This document shows, piece by piece, positions 18,725-27,727 of a DNA stretch of 64,000 nucleotides. Each line of letters starts with the position of its first letter. Position 1 is the stretch's first letter. Made by a program: the position numbers and the translations under genes. The notes beneath the pieces are model-generated. The model worked only from the letters and a program-made list of their open reading frames with translations. It was not told the origin of the DNA and did not search any database. The stretch comes from Parahoeflea alexandrii (lineage in GTDB: Bacteria > Pseudomonadota > Alphaproteobacteria > Rhizobiales > Rhizobiaceae): NCBI RefSeq assembly GCF_024105735.1, contig NZ_JAAAML010000003.1, positions 310,001 to 374,000 on the forward strand, written 5' to 3'.

Positions 18725-19918
18725 ATGACCAATTGCGCGATCATGAAGATCTCGAAATTGTTGTCCAACGATGATGGCAATTTCACAATGATGGCGGCGC
18801 TGATGCTGCCCATACTGTTTGCTGCAGGAACGCTCGCAGTCGACGCCACCAATGCGTTCTCGATGAAGACACGGCTGCAGAATGCGGCCGACAGCGCTGC
18901 GTTGGCCACCACCAGCCAGCTTGCCCAGGAAAAGATCACGGAAAGCCAGGCCGTCGCCTATGCCGAGAATTTTTTCAATGGCCAGGTTGCCGACGACGCC
19001 AATGCCTTCACCGCATTTTCGGCCACCCCGACTGTCACGCTCTCCAAAACCGGAACGGGCAAGAAGACCGTTTTCACGGTCAAGGTGGCGGCAACGGGAA
19101 CGCAAGAGCTTACCGGATTTGCCAGGTTTGTCGGCAAGGAAACACTGGACGTCACGGTCAACGGTACCTCCGAGTCCGCACGGGATGGCTCCAATCCGCT
19201 GTCCATGATGCTTGTGCTCGACCGTTCGGGGTCAATGGACTGGGCATCCGGCCGAACCACAACCCAGACTGTTCCGCGCTATTGCGGCTGGGGCTGGTAT
19301 CGCTATCGATGCGGCACCACCACGCAGGAGGTCGACGTTCCGAAAATCGAGGTGCTCAAGGAAGCGGTCGCCAATCTGGCCGACCATATCGCCGAGTCCG
19401 ATCCGACCAATGAATATGCGCGGATGGGTGCAGTTGCCTACAATTCCTCGACCGGCAACAGCGACAAGCAATCCATCAGCTGGGACAAGTCGGACGTGAC
19501 CGATTTCGCCAACGGGCTGAATGCCACCGGTGGCACCAATTCGGAATACGCCATGAAATGGGGCTATGAGCAGGTCACCGGGTCTGGCGAGATCAATGCC
19601 CATGTCTCCAAGAACGGCTCCAGCAAGCCGTCCAAGTTCATCGTCTTCATGACCGATGGGGAAAACAACGTCGGCTCCAGTTCCCAGGATGATTACGCCG
19701 ACAAGCAGACGCTCCGCTACTGCGACAAGGCCAAGGAGGACGGCACCATCATATTCTCGGTTGCTTTCCAGGCCCCCACGCGAGGCAAGGAGCTGCTCAG
19801 CTCCTGCGCCTCGGGTGAGAACTACTACTACGATGCAGAAAGCGCCGATGAGCTGACCAAGGCGTTCAAGGATATCGGTGAAGAGGCGGTCAAGCTGGTC
19901 ACCCGGCTCACCCGCTGA
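18725..19918 (+). CDS. TadG-like pilus protein with von Willebrand A domain (copy 1)
   Basis: 397 residues from ATG 18725, which has GGAG upstream. A TadE/TadG-like N-terminus (DGNFTMMAALMLPILFAAGTLAVDATNA, one membrane segment) is followed by MKTRLQNAADSAALA and a von Willebrand A domain with its metal site: DRSGS starting at D166, GGTN, and MTDGENN near residue 310. This copy alone has an insertion with PRYCGWGWYRYRCG between the metal motif and the next helix. The protein is probably membrane-anchored with the domain outside. First of three tandem paralogs. Confidence 0.85.
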   Translation: MTNCAIMKISKLLSNDDGNFTMMAALMLPILFAAGTLAVDATNAFSMKTRLQNAADSAALATTSQLAQEKITESQAVAYAENFFNGQVADDANAFTAFSATPTVTLSKTGTGKKTVFTVKVAATGTQELTGFARFVGKETLDVTVNGTSESARDGSNPLSMMLVLDRSGSMDWASGRTTTQTVPRYCGWGWYRYRCGTTTQEVDVPKIEVLKEAVANLADHIAESDPTNEYARMGAVAYNSSTGNSDKQSISWDKSDVTDFANGLNATGGTNSEYAMKWGYEQVTGSGEINAHVSKNGSSKPSKFIVFMTDGENNVGSSSQDDYADKQTLRYCDKAKEDGTIIFSVAFQAPTRGKELLSSCASGENYYYDAESADELTKAFKDIGEEAVKLVTRLTR

Positions 19919-20290
19919 ACGCCGTGCCGCGCGGGCACGCCAGATGCCCGTGCGGGAAACACCCTGCTCGAACGGACCGAAGAGCCAATGTCCTGAACGG
20001 CTCACCCGCGTTACGGAAATGATCGGATTGGATAGCCCGTGCTTCATCTCAAGTGCGGTGACGGGGAGCCGGGATGCCCCATTTTGACCGGCGGTTGCCA
20101 TCCGTCTGGGGGCCATCGGGTACCATAACGGGAAAGGGTTGAGAGCCTCTCGGTTTATTGCCGGAAATAGCCGCGGATCTGTCCCAATCCGGCAACCGAT
20201 AAAATTTGAACATATGTTTTAAGCCAACGCTTATGGCCTCTGCTGTATTTTCCGAGCATCGGCAGTTCCAGATGAAAACGGAATCGAGCA
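19919..20290. other. Spacer between TadG-like copies 1 and 2
   Basis: 372 bases with no convincing gene. The last 80 bases before copy 2 become AT-rich, as expected for a promoter, so copy 2 may be transcribed independently. No clear terminator hairpin with a T tract was found. Confidence 0.45.
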
Positions 20291-21382
20291 ATGTCAGACT
20301 TGGCAAAGAAGAAGTTTACCCAGCTGTTGGAGAACAACAAAGGCAACTTCGCGATCATGGCGGCGTTGAGCATTCCGGTCGTCTTCATTGCGGCAAGTCT
20401 TGCAGTCGACACAACCAACGCGATGTCGATGAAGAACCGCCTGCAAAACGCCGTCGACAGTGCCGCACTGGCGACATCGACACGGCTTGCGCAGGAGGAG
20501 GGGCTCAGCCTTGATGATGCGAAAGCCTTTGCCGTGTCGTTCCTTAACGGACAGATCGAGGAAGACATGCCGGCCTTCACGGACTTGAACGTCAAGCCGA
20601 CGGTCAACATTACCACCGAGGAAGAGGACGGCGCCACCGTCTGGCGCGTTGCAATCTCGACCGTGGGGACCCAGACACTGACGCCCATGGCGCGCCTGAT
20701 GGGACGGGAGAACATAAGTGTCGACGTTTTTGGCCAGTCCGAGAGTGCCTCGGGCAAGACCCAGGGCGCCTTTTCCATGGCACTGGTGCTTGACCGCTCC
20801 GGCTCGATGGACTGGAACCTGGATGGACAGCGCAAGATCGACGTGCTCAAGGCTGCTGTCGGCGGGCTTCTCGACCAGATCGAGACCGCAGACCCCGCGC
20901 AAAACTATGTTCGTATCGGTGCTTCCAGCTACAACACCCGCATGACCGGTTCGCAAAAGCTTCACTGGAAGCCGAAAAAGACCAGGGATTTTGTCAATGA
21001 GCTGCCAGCCGATGGCGGTACCGATTCCACAGAAGCTTTTGGTTGGGCCTATGAAAGCGTGACGGCTGCCAAGGAAGCAAAACAACATCAGGCCCGGAAC
21101 GAACAGGAGCCGCAGCGCTTCATCGTCTTCATGACCGATGGCGACAACAATTACAGTTCCGCCGATTCCTCCACCAAGATCCTCTGCAAGGAAGCAAAGG
21201 AAGCAGGTGTTCAGGTTTACACCGTGGCTTTTGCCGCACCGACGCGCGGCAAGCAGCTTCTGTCCTATTGCGCCAGCAGTTCGGCTCATTTCTTCGATGC
21301 CCAGAGCAGCGCCGATCTGATCGCCGCTTTCAAGAGCATCGGTGAGCAGACCTCACAGGTCGCTTCACGCCTCACGCACTAG
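20291..21382 (+). CDS. TadG-like von Willebrand A protein (copy 2)
   Basis: 363 residues with the same plan as its neighbours: a cytoplasmic start, one N-terminal membrane segment (GNFAIMAALSIPVVFIAASLAVD), the MKNRLQNAVDSAALA stretch, then a von Willebrand A domain with DRSGS from D168, GGTDS and MTDGDNN. The C-terminus SIGEQTSQVASRL is shared with copy 3. It is closer to copy 3 than to copy 1 (both lack the Cys/Trp insertion). The role is probably at the cell surface; no Tad secretion genes are in the window. Confidence 0.85.
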   Translation: MSDLAKKKFTQLLENNKGNFAIMAALSIPVVFIAASLAVDTTNAMSMKNRLQNAVDSAALATSTRLAQEEGLSLDDAKAFAVSFLNGQIEEDMPAFTDLNVKPTVNITTEEEDGATVWRVAISTVGTQTLTPMARLMGRENISVDVFGQSESASGKTQGAFSMALVLDRSGSMDWNLDGQRKIDVLKAAVGGLLDQIETADPAQNYVRIGASSYNTRMTGSQKLHWKPKKTRDFVNELPADGGTDSTEAFGWAYESVTAAKEAKQHQARNEQEPQRFIVFMTDGDNNYSSADSSTKILCKEAKEAGVQVYTVAFAAPTRGKQLLSYCASSSAHFFDAQSSADLIAAFKSIGEQTSQVASRLTH

Positions 21383-21612
21383 TTCTCTCGGCAGACCCCA
21401 CCAAAACAATGGCTCGCATGGTTGCGCACGTTACACGGCAGCAACCGATGCGGGCCAATTGCTTTATGTTGGAGCTTACAACCTGAAGTATCCCGTTTCG
21501 GTACATGTACAAAACGCCTGTTATCTAAAGATTTACCGAATGCGTTAGAGGGATACTTACGGGTGGTGTTGTACAAGAAGGTACAGTTGCACCAACACAA
21601 GCGAGGTCGATC

Positions 21613-22707
21613 ATGACCAAGTCAGCCAAGAACACAAAGTTTTCACAGATGATCCGCAGCCGGGACGGCAACTTCGCCATGTTGGCGGCCGTTCTCCTGC
21701 CGGTGGCAATGATCGCCGGCAGTCTTGCACTGGATACCACCAACGCGCTTTCGATGAAGACCCGGCTGCAGAATGCCGTCGACAGTGCCGCGCTGGCGAC
21801 CGCGACGCGGCTCTATCAGGAAGAAAACCTCAGCGTCGCTGATGCGAAGATCTTCGCTGCAAGTTTCCTGAAAGGCCAGGTCGAGGAAGATTCAACTGCC
21901 TTCGACGGGTTTTCGATTTCCCCGACCGTCACCATTACCCCGGTGAACACCAATGGCGGCACCACCTGGAAGGTGTCGGTGGCAGTAACCGGAACCCAGA
22001 AAGCCACGCCGATGGCCAAGCTGATCGGCCGCGACACGCTCAGCGTCAATGTGACCGGCAAGTCGCAGAGCGGTTCCGAATCCTCGCAGGGATCTATCTC
22101 CATGGCACTGGTGCTTGACCAGTCGGGATCGATGGACTGGAAACTCGATGGCGAGAAGAAGATCAATGTGCTCAAGCAGGCCGTGTTTGGTCTGATTGAC
22201 CAGTTCAAGGCCGTCGACAAGAACGGTGACTACATCCGTCTCGGCTCGGTCAGCTACAACTCGAATGTCACCGGCAAGAACAACATGACGTGGAACGTGA
22301 ACCGGGTTCACAACTTTGTCGGGCAGCTCCAGGCCACCGGCGGCACGGACTCCACCGATGCCTTTAAATGGGGATATGAGAAAGTCTCGTCCACGAAAGA
22401 GACCGACGAACACAAGGCCAGGACCGGGCAGGAACCGGAACGGATCATCGTTTTCATGACCGACGGAGATAACAATTACACCTCCGCCGACACCTCGACG
22501 AAGAAACTCTGCGACGAAGCCAAGGCGGATGGCCTGACGATCTACACGATCGCATTCGCCGCTCCCACGCGCGGTCAGCAGCTGCTCTCATACTGCGCCG
22601 ACAAGCCCGAAAACTACTATGATGCGCGCAACAGCCAGGAGCTGATCGACGCCTTCAAGAACATCGGCGAGCAGACATCGAAGGTGGTTTCCAGGCTTAC
22701 GGAGTAA
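21613..22707 (+). CDS. TadG-like von Willebrand A protein (copy 3)
   Basis: 364 residues, with GAGG upstream of the ATG. N-terminal membrane segment (GNFAMLAAVLLPVAMIAGSLALD), MKTRLQNAVDSAALA, then the von Willebrand A domain with DQSGS from D169, GGTDS and MTDGDNN. The metal-site residues Asp-x-Ser-x-Ser are kept although Arg is replaced by Gln at the second position. It ends IGEQTSKVVSRLTE like copy 2. The 230-bp gap before it could hold its own promoter. Confidence 0.85.
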   Translation: MTKSAKNTKFSQMIRSRDGNFAMLAAVLLPVAMIAGSLALDTTNALSMKTRLQNAVDSAALATATRLYQEENLSVADAKIFAASFLKGQVEEDSTAFDGFSISPTVTITPVNTNGGTTWKVSVAVTGTQKATPMAKLIGRDTLSVNVTGKSQSGSESSQGSISMALVLDQSGSMDWKLDGEKKINVLKQAVFGLIDQFKAVDKNGDYIRLGSVSYNSNVTGKNNMTWNVNRVHNFVGQLQATGGTDSTDAFKWGYEKVSSTKETDEHKARTGQEPERIIVFMTDGDNNYTSADTSTKKLCDEAKADGLTIYTIAFAAPTRGQQLLSYCADKPENYYDARNSQELIDAFKNIGEQTSKVVSRLTE

Positions 22708-22761
22708 GTCAGGAGGCTGGTCGCAAGTGCCGCGCAGTCTTGCCCGTCACTTCACGCGGCC

Positions 22762-23685
22762 TTACTCCCAGCCATTGTCCCTTTTTGGCAGGGCCTTCAG
22801 ATAGGCGGCGATCGCATCCCGGTCGCCGCTTGTCAGTTTGGCCATGTTCTTCTGAACATCCACCATCGAGCCGCCGGCACTGTCGAAGTCGGGAGTGAAA
22901 CCGCTTTCGAGATAATAGGCGATATCGGACTTGCTCCAGCCGCCGATCGACTTGCTTCCGGGTGTGATGTTCGGGATCACCCCTTCACCGTCCGGGTTCT
23001 GGGCGCCGGACAGCCAGGCGTCGGACACAAATCCGCCGATCAGGTTTCGCGGTGTGTGGCATTCGCCGCAATGGCCTGGCCCTTCAACCAGATATTGCCC
23101 CCGGGCGATTTCGGTGTCCGGCCCGCCCAGCGTGACGTGAGGCTGATCCGAGAAGAACAGAAATTTCCACCCGCCGAGCGAGCGTCGTATGTTGAACGGA
23201 AACCCGATCTGATGGGGCAGGGACGCTACATCGCTCGAAGGCAGGGTCTTGAAAAACGCGAACAGGTCGGCGATGTCCCGGTCGTTCATGCGCGTGTAAG
23301 ACGTGTAGGGAAAAGCCGGATAATAGTGCTCGCCCCGGGGTGAGACGCCGGCCAGCATCGCATTGGCAAAGTCGGCAATCGACCAGCCGCCGATGCCGGC
23401 TTCAGGATCGCTCGATATGTTGGGCGCGACGAAGGTGCCGAAATCGCTTGCCAGCCGGACCCCGCCCGAAAGCATGAGTTTCGCATCGCCCTCCGCACCG
23501 GGCGCGGCATGGCAGGAGGCACAGCCGCCCGCCCAGAACAGTGTTTCGCCCGCCGCCGCATCGCCATCGATTGCAGCGATGGCGTCAAGCCGCTCGGCGG
23601 CAACCGGCCGCGGTGAGGTAACGGCGAAGGCAATGCCTGCGCCGGCAACCACGGCCACACCAAGTCCGAGCGCCAGCCGTTTCAC
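22762..23685 (-). CDS. Di-haem cytochrome c
   Basis: 307 residues starting at GTG 23685 with an N-terminal membrane anchor or signal (LALGLGVAVVAGAGIAFAV). Two haem-binding motifs, CASCH at residues 55-59 and CGECH at 205-209, each in a cytochrome c domain; PYTSYTRMNDRDIADLFAFFKTLP is typical of the membrane-bound cytochrome subunits of alcohol or aldehyde dehydrogenases. It lies 40 bp downstream of the cytochrome c' gene in the same direction, so the two are probably co-transcribed. Periplasmic electron transfer is inferred. Confidence 0.88.
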   Translation of the reverse strand: MKRLALGLGVAVVAGAGIAFAVTSPRPVAAERLDAIAAIDGDAAAGETLFWAGGCASCHAAPGAEGDAKLMLSGGVRLASDFGTFVAPNISSDPEAGIGGWSIADFANAMLAGVSPRGEHYYPAFPYTSYTRMNDRDIADLFAFFKTLPSSDVASLPHQIGFPFNIRRSLGGWKFLFFSDQPHVTLGGPDTEIARGQYLVEGPGHCGECHTPRNLIGGFVSDAWLSGAQNPDGEGVIPNITPGSKSIGGWSKSDIAYYLESGFTPDFDSAGGSMVDVQKNMAKLTSGDRDAIAAYLKALPKRDNGWE

Positions 23686-23725
23686 GGCAGGCGCCCGAGG
23701 ATGTTCAGAGCCAGGCTGACCGGCA

Positions 23726-24172
23726 TCAGCTCTTCTTCTGGCGATAGGTCTCGTGACAGGTGCCGCAATTCTTGGTCAGTGGACCGAACGCGGCCTTCAG
23801 GCCGTCGAGGTCGGCAGGGGCAGCCGCAATACCAGCGTCTGCGTCAGCCTTGAATTTGGCAATGGCTGCTTCGAAACCCGCGCGGTCCGACCAGATCGCC
23901 GCAGCCGCTTCGGTCTCCATTCCGGTTTCCGAACCTTCCGGGAAGTAGTTGCCGAATGTGGCCGCCACTTCGCTGATGGTTGTCAGCGCGGCAAGTGTTG
24001 CAGCCGCATCGAACTCGCTTTCACCCTTGACCATCTTGGCCATGGCGCCGGTGGCACCGCCAACCTTCTTCATCATTTCCTGGCGAACCACCTGCGGTTC
24101 GTCGGCGGCAATCGCGGGGGCAAACCCGGCAGCGCCGATCAGGGCTGCGGCAAACAAAGTCCGGAATTTCAT
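23726..24172 (-). CDS. Cytochrome c-prime (class II cytochrome c)
   Basis: 148 residues with a signal peptide (FRTLFAAALIGAAGFAPAIAA) and a C-terminal haem motif CGTCH eight residues from the end (CGTCHETYRQKKS), the hallmark of class II cytochromes c. The body is a four-helix bundle rich in Ala/Lys. Start at ATG 24172 with AGGAGAG upstream; an in-frame ATG 13 codons earlier lacks a site. Cytochromes c' bind NO or act in periplasmic electron transfer. It precedes the di-haem cytochrome gene. Confidence 0.87.
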   Translation of the reverse strand: MKFRTLFAAALIGAAGFAPAIAADEPQVVRQEMMKKVGGATGAMAKMVKGESEFDAAATLAALTTISEVAATFGNYFPEGSETGMETEAAAAIWSDRAGFEAAIAKFKADADAGIAAAPADLDGLKAAFGPLTKNCGTCHETYRQKKS

Positions 24173-24310
24173 GAAGTCTCTCCTGCAGGTGGTTAATGGG
24201 TTGGCTTTCATGTTTCACAACATGATTACATTCTGTCGATGACAGGGAAGTCAAAAGATTGTGAACACTGTGTTACCGATTGAGGCTTCGCAACTGCGGT
24301 TCCCGCCATA

Positions 24311-24343
24311 AAAAAACCCGGCGGTCATGCCGCCGGGTTTTCC
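24311..24343 (-). terminator. Rho-independent terminator of sodB
   Basis: On the minus strand an 11-bp stem (AAACCCGGCGG paired with CCGCCGGGTTT, 24314-24340) with a 5-base loop is followed by a run of seven T. It begins about 30 bases after the sodB stop. Confidence 0.88.
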
Positions 24344-24373
24344 ACTATTTAAGGTGCAGGCGCTTGCCTGTTC

Positions 24374-24976
24374 TCAGACGGCCTTCTCGTACATTTCGGC
24401 GACGTGATCCCAGTTGATCAGGTTGTCGACGAATGCTTCGAGGTACTTCGGACGGGCATTGCGGTAATCGATGTAGTAGCTGTGCTCCCACACGTCGCAA
24501 CCCAGCACCGGCGAGGCGCCGTGCATCAGCGGATTTTCGCCGTTCGGCGTCTTCATGATTTCCAGCTTGCCGTTCTTGACGGCGAGCCAGGCCCAGCCGG
24601 AGCCGAACTGTCCGACACCGGCTGCAACGAAATCGGCCTTGAACTTGTCGAACCCGCCGAGATCGGAATTGATCGCTTTTTCGAGCGCGCCGGGCATCTT
24701 CGAGCCGCCGCCGCCCTTTTTCATCCACTGCCAGAAGTGCAGATGGTTGTAGTGCTGGCCGACATTGTTGATCAGTCCGGCGTTCTTCTCGTCAAAGGCT
24801 GCCTTGCAGATCTCTTCGAGAGACTTGCCGGCGTGCGCGCTGCCTTCAAGCAACTCGTTGCCCTTGGTGACATAGGCCTGGTGATGCTTGTCGTGGTGGA
24901 ATTCCAGCGTCTCGCGCGACATGTAGGGCGCAAGGGCATCATAGTCATACGGCAGGTTTGGCAGTTCGAGGGCCAT
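24374..24976 (-). CDS. sodB: Superoxide dismutase, Fe/Mn type
   Basis: 200 residues, full length. Metal ligands are visible: His in ETLEFHHDKHHQAYV, His in GQHYNHLHFW, and Asp/His in LGCDVWEHSYYIDY. GVGQFGSGWAWL is the region used to tell Fe from Mn forms and fits the Fe or cambialistic group. It converts superoxide to peroxide and oxygen in the cytoplasm. The ATG at 24976 has GAGGAGAG upstream; a longer in-frame start at 25051 lacks support. A strong terminator follows. Confidence 0.95.
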   Translation of the reverse strand: MALELPNLPYDYDALAPYMSRETLEFHHDKHHQAYVTKGNELLEGSAHAGKSLEEICKAAFDEKNAGLINNVGQHYNHLHFWQWMKKGGGGSKMPGALEKAINSDLGGFDKFKADFVAAGVGQFGSGWAWLAVKNGKLEIMKTPNGENPLMHGASPVLGCDVWEHSYYIDYRNARPKYLEAFVDNLINWDHVAEMYEKAV

Positions 24977-25141
24977 GGGGGTCTCTCCTCTAGGAAATTG
25001 GATTGGCAGCGGACCATCGTCCGCGGCGTCGCCAGAACATAGGCGCGCCATCTCCTCCTAGCAACGGGGCAGTGGCAAAAAGGTTCCCTCCGGCCGCGAA
25101 AAAGGCTGGGCAGACAAACCCTTCCGCGTGGCCTTCAGTTC

Positions 25142-25624
25142 TCAGCGGGTCCTGCGTCCGAAGCCGCCCGGGCGGTGCCTTTGCACGGGGCGAGGAGCTG
25201 CGGGATCTCCGAATATTGGTCTGGATCGCGCATTGCTTACAGCGATGCTCTCGTCGGCGTAAGGTTCAGGCGTCAGCACCTGCTGGCGCGCCTTGCCCGT
25301 TACCAGTTTCTCGCCGATGAAGCGGACACCGCACTCGCTGCCTCTTTGCCACACCCGTTCGCACTCGATCTTGTAGCCGTCGATATCGACATGCAGCATG
25401 AACCGGTCGGGCACAAACCAGCCGCCTTCAAACACGACATGCGCGCCGGTGGCGCTGATGTCGCGCAACGTGCAGGGGATGGCGCTGAATTCCTGGTTGA
25501 AGGCTGCGTAAGCGCCTTTGAGCACGCGCGTCCTTGGCGGCCGCGCCTGGTCGGCGGCGTTCGGATCGTCTGGATGGTCAACCGGCTCGTGGCTGGACAC
25601 GGTCTCTTTCCTCGTTGGCGGCAT
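25142..25624 (-). CDS. PilZ-domain protein
   Basis: 160 residues. After a charged N-terminus, RPPRTRVLKGAYAAF and CTLRDISATGAHVVF supply the arginine-rich and (D/N)xSxxG motifs of a PilZ domain, suggesting cyclic-di-GMP binding; the domain continues to VRFIGE near residue 104. The C-terminal 45 residues (PRPVQRHRPGGFGRRTR at the end) are basic and probably disordered. No strong ribosome site upstream of ATG 25624; an in-frame GTG eight codons downstream is possible. Confidence 0.78.
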   Translation of the reverse strand: MPPTRKETVSSHEPVDHPDDPNAADQARPPRTRVLKGAYAAFNQEFSAIPCTLRDISATGAHVVFEGGWFVPDRFMLHVDIDGYKIECERVWQRGSECGVRFIGEKLVTGKARQQVLTPEPYADESIAVSNARSRPIFGDPAAPRPVQRHRPGGFGRRTR

Positions 25625-25945
25625 GGACGTCTGCGCGACAGACCCTTCATTCTTGTCGCATGCCCGGGTTAGTCTAATGTTAAAGCAAGCTCTAATGTGC
25701 TCCGTCTGAGCGTGGTTCTCAGAACTCTTGAGTTCGGAAGCGGGATAGCCGGGATGCCCGGCGCGCTGCTGGATGCTCGACCATTTGTGCGGCGACTGGG
25801 GCCCTTTGGCAGTCGCTGCTTGCCGCTACGGCTGCAGGCGTCCGGAACCCGGATTGGAACCAAACCGCCCTTGAGGTGTTTGTGCTGCGACACCGATGTC
25901 GTGAAGTTCACATCAAAACGCCCAATGCAATGCAAGGACAGGAAA
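25625..25945. other. Divergent intergenic region between PilZ and small stress-type gene
   Basis: 321 bases without a gene. It contains the EcfG-like promoter listed separately and nothing else I recognise. Confidence 0.5.
25856..25880 (+). promoter_or_regulatory. EcfG-like general-stress promoter
   Basis: GGAAC at 25856-25860 is followed 16 bases later by TGTT at 25877-25880, one mismatch from the alphaproteobacterial EcfG pattern GGAAC-N16/17-CGTT. It lies about 65 bases before the ATG of the small gene at 25946. A second GGAAC at 25844 has no matching downstream box. Confidence 0.35.
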
Positions 25946-26212
25946 ATGAAAACCAGCTCTATCGTCGCACTCTCCGTCGCAGCCGTGGTCATCGCCGCCG
26001 GCGCGTTCTATTTCGTTGAAGTCGATCAGACCAGGGAAGCACGTCTGCCCGATGTCGACGTCAGCGTCGAGGGCGGCCAGGCTCCGGAGTTTGACGTCAA
26101 GACCGGTGATGTCGAAGTCGGCACCACCGAGAAGGAAGTTCTCGTCCCCAAGGTCGTGATGGAAAAGGAAACCGTCACGGTGCCGACCGTCGAGGCTGAA
26201 CCGGCCGGTTGA
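25946..26212 (+). CDS. Small membrane-anchored protein with Asp/Val repeats
   Basis: 88 residues with an N-terminal membrane segment (IVALSVAAVVIAAGAFYFV), then a low-complexity tail alternating Asp/Val/Glu (LPDVDVSVEGG, FDVKTGDVEVG, VTVPTVEAEPAG). AGGACAGG precedes the ATG at 25946. Proteins of this appearance are common and uncharacterised in Rhizobiales as far as I recall. Longer in-frame starts upstream are not supported. A terminator follows about 50 bases after the stop. Confidence 0.72.
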   Translation: MKTSSIVALSVAAVVIAAGAFYFVEVDQTREARLPDVDVSVEGGQAPEFDVKTGDVEVGTTEKEVLVPKVVMEKETVTVPTVEAEPAG

Positions 26213-26260
26213 TCCGGCAACCTGATCCACAGCCCCGGCGTGACCGCCGGTAACCAGATG

Positions 26261-26296
26261 CGGCGGTGCCCGAGAGGGCTCCGCCGTCTTGCTTTT
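26261..26296 (+). terminator. Rho-independent terminator
   Basis: Two-part stem CGGCGG-t-GCCC / GGGC-t-CCGCCG (26261-26286) around a GAGA loop, followed by TCTTGCTTTT. It lies between the 88-residue gene (plus strand) and the end of the LysE gene (minus strand). Confidence 0.7.
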
Positions 26297-26318
26297 GCGG
26301 CTCGAGTTCAGATTGTCT

Positions 26319-26942
26319 TCAGCGTTCCGCCAGCGCCAGCCGCAGACCCATCAGTGCGAACATCGAGGCAAACGACCGCTTGACCAGGCGCATGATCCTC
26401 GGCCGCGAAATGACGTGGTCACGCGCCTGCGCCGCCATGAGCCCATAAAGCACGAACACGATGAAGGTGACGGCCATGAAGACGCCGGCAAGCAGGAGCA
26501 TCTGGAAGCTTGCATCGGCCGCGCCGACATCGACGAATTGCGGCATGAAGGCGAGAAAGAACACCGTTAGCTTCGGATTGAGCAGATTGATCAGGATGCC
26601 CGCGCCAACAATCCGCCGCCCCGACTGCACCGGCAGGCTTTCGCCACTCGAGGCGTCGATCTTCAGCGCGCCCGTATCGCGCCACATCTGCCACGCCATG
26701 TAGAAAAGATAGAGTACGCCGAGATATTTGAGCGTCTGGAAGGCCAGCGCACTGGCATGCAGCAGCGCCGCCAGCCCGGCAATCGAGGCCGCCACATGCG
26801 GAACGATTCCCAGCGTGCACCCGAACGCCGCCAGGACCGAGGCCCGCGCCCCGCGGGTCAGTCCCGCAGCCAGGGTGTAGATCACCCCGGTCCCGGGAAG
26901 CAGCACCACGATCAGCGTGGTGATGAGGAATTCGAGGCTCAT
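26319..26942 (-). CDS. LysE/RhtB-family amino-acid exporter
   Basis: 207 residues with six hydrophobic segments. LLPGTGVIYTLAAGLTRGARA at the N-terminus and NPKLTVFFLAFMPQFV in the middle are hallmarks of the LysE/RhtB family of inner-membrane exporters of amino acids or small metabolites. GGAGAACAG precedes the ATG. Substrate cannot be assigned. Confidence 0.9.
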   Translation of the reverse strand: MSLEFLITTLIVVLLPGTGVIYTLAAGLTRGARASVLAAFGCTLGIVPHVAASIAGLAALLHASALAFQTLKYLGVLYLFYMAWQMWRDTGALKIDASSGESLPVQSGRRIVGAGILINLLNPKLTVFFLAFMPQFVDVGAADASFQMLLLAGVFMAVTFIVFVLYGLMAAQARDHVISRPRIMRLVKRSFASMFALMGLRLALAER

Positions 26943-27061
26943 GACTGTTCTCCGGCGGCGTGTCGGAAGAAACAGTGATCGCAGCGGACGGGCAAAGTCA
27001 ATTGCTCCGGGCCGCGCTTACAGTGTCTGGATCGACGCCGGGTGACCCCATCATCGCGGCC

Positions 27062-27604
27062 TCAGGGGTCGATCAGGATGCTGCCAAGAACCTCGATATC
27101 GCCGTCTGTCTGGCGGATAACCAGGACTTCGCCCGACCGTGTGCCGCGCCCGGCGAGTGCGGAGATGTTGACCTGGTGGGTGACGAGCATCAGCCGTCTT
27201 TCCGTCGATCGGATCAGGTCCAGAGTCTCCTGGGTCTGGCTGTCCCGTGTCGAGAAATCCTGGAAAAACGAGTTGAGCGACGGGGCATCGCTGACCGGTC
27301 CCAGCTCCAGCAGTTCGGCGGTTTCGCGGGTCCGGCACCACTGGCTCGACAGGACCTGCGCAAACTCGATGCCGCGCGCGCGAAAGGCTTCGCCGATGCG
27401 GCGGGCCTGATCGCGTCCGCGTTCGTCGAGGTTTCTCTGGGTTGAGCAGTCGCCCAGCGTGAAGCGGGAAGGGTCGCCGGTGCCAGGCGCGAGCGCGTGG
27501 CGCATGATGGCGATGGAGCCGGGTCGGTCCAGGGCCTCCCAGTCATTGGCCCAGGCGAGGCCCGGCAGGAGGAGAAGAAAAACGACAAATGCAGGAAATC
27601 TCAT
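27062..27604 (-). CDS. Exported histidine phosphatase-family protein
   Basis: 180 residues with a signal peptide (FPAFVVFLLLLPGLAWA). The phosphatase motif appears as IMRHALAPG rather than the common RHGE form, with NLDERGRDQARRIGEAF next and a second His in LMLVTHQVNISAL. Phosphate-ester hydrolysis outside the cytoplasm is inferred. It follows the dienelactone hydrolase gene (123-bp gap, same strand), also exported, so the two may be co-transcribed. Confidence 0.83.
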   Translation of the reverse strand: MRFPAFVVFLLLLPGLAWANDWEALDRPGSIAIMRHALAPGTGDPSRFTLGDCSTQRNLDERGRDQARRIGEAFRARGIEFAQVLSSQWCRTRETAELLELGPVSDAPSLNSFFQDFSTRDSQTQETLDLIRSTERRLMLVTHQVNISALAGRGTRSGEVLVIRQTDGDIEVLGSILIDP

Positions 27605-27727
27605 AGGCTCGGGTCTCGCTTTGTGTGCCCGGTCAGTGCCGGAACATCCAAACTCATCAACGGCAGTACGTCGTGACTTTGTGGGCGCTCCCCGTAAACC
27701 GATATGGAGACCGCCCGCACAGCCTGG

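Noticed and set aside
24173-24310. FNR/NnrR box upstream of the cytochrome c' gene
   Set aside because: TTGTGAACACTGTG-like sequence does not reach the consensus symmetry.
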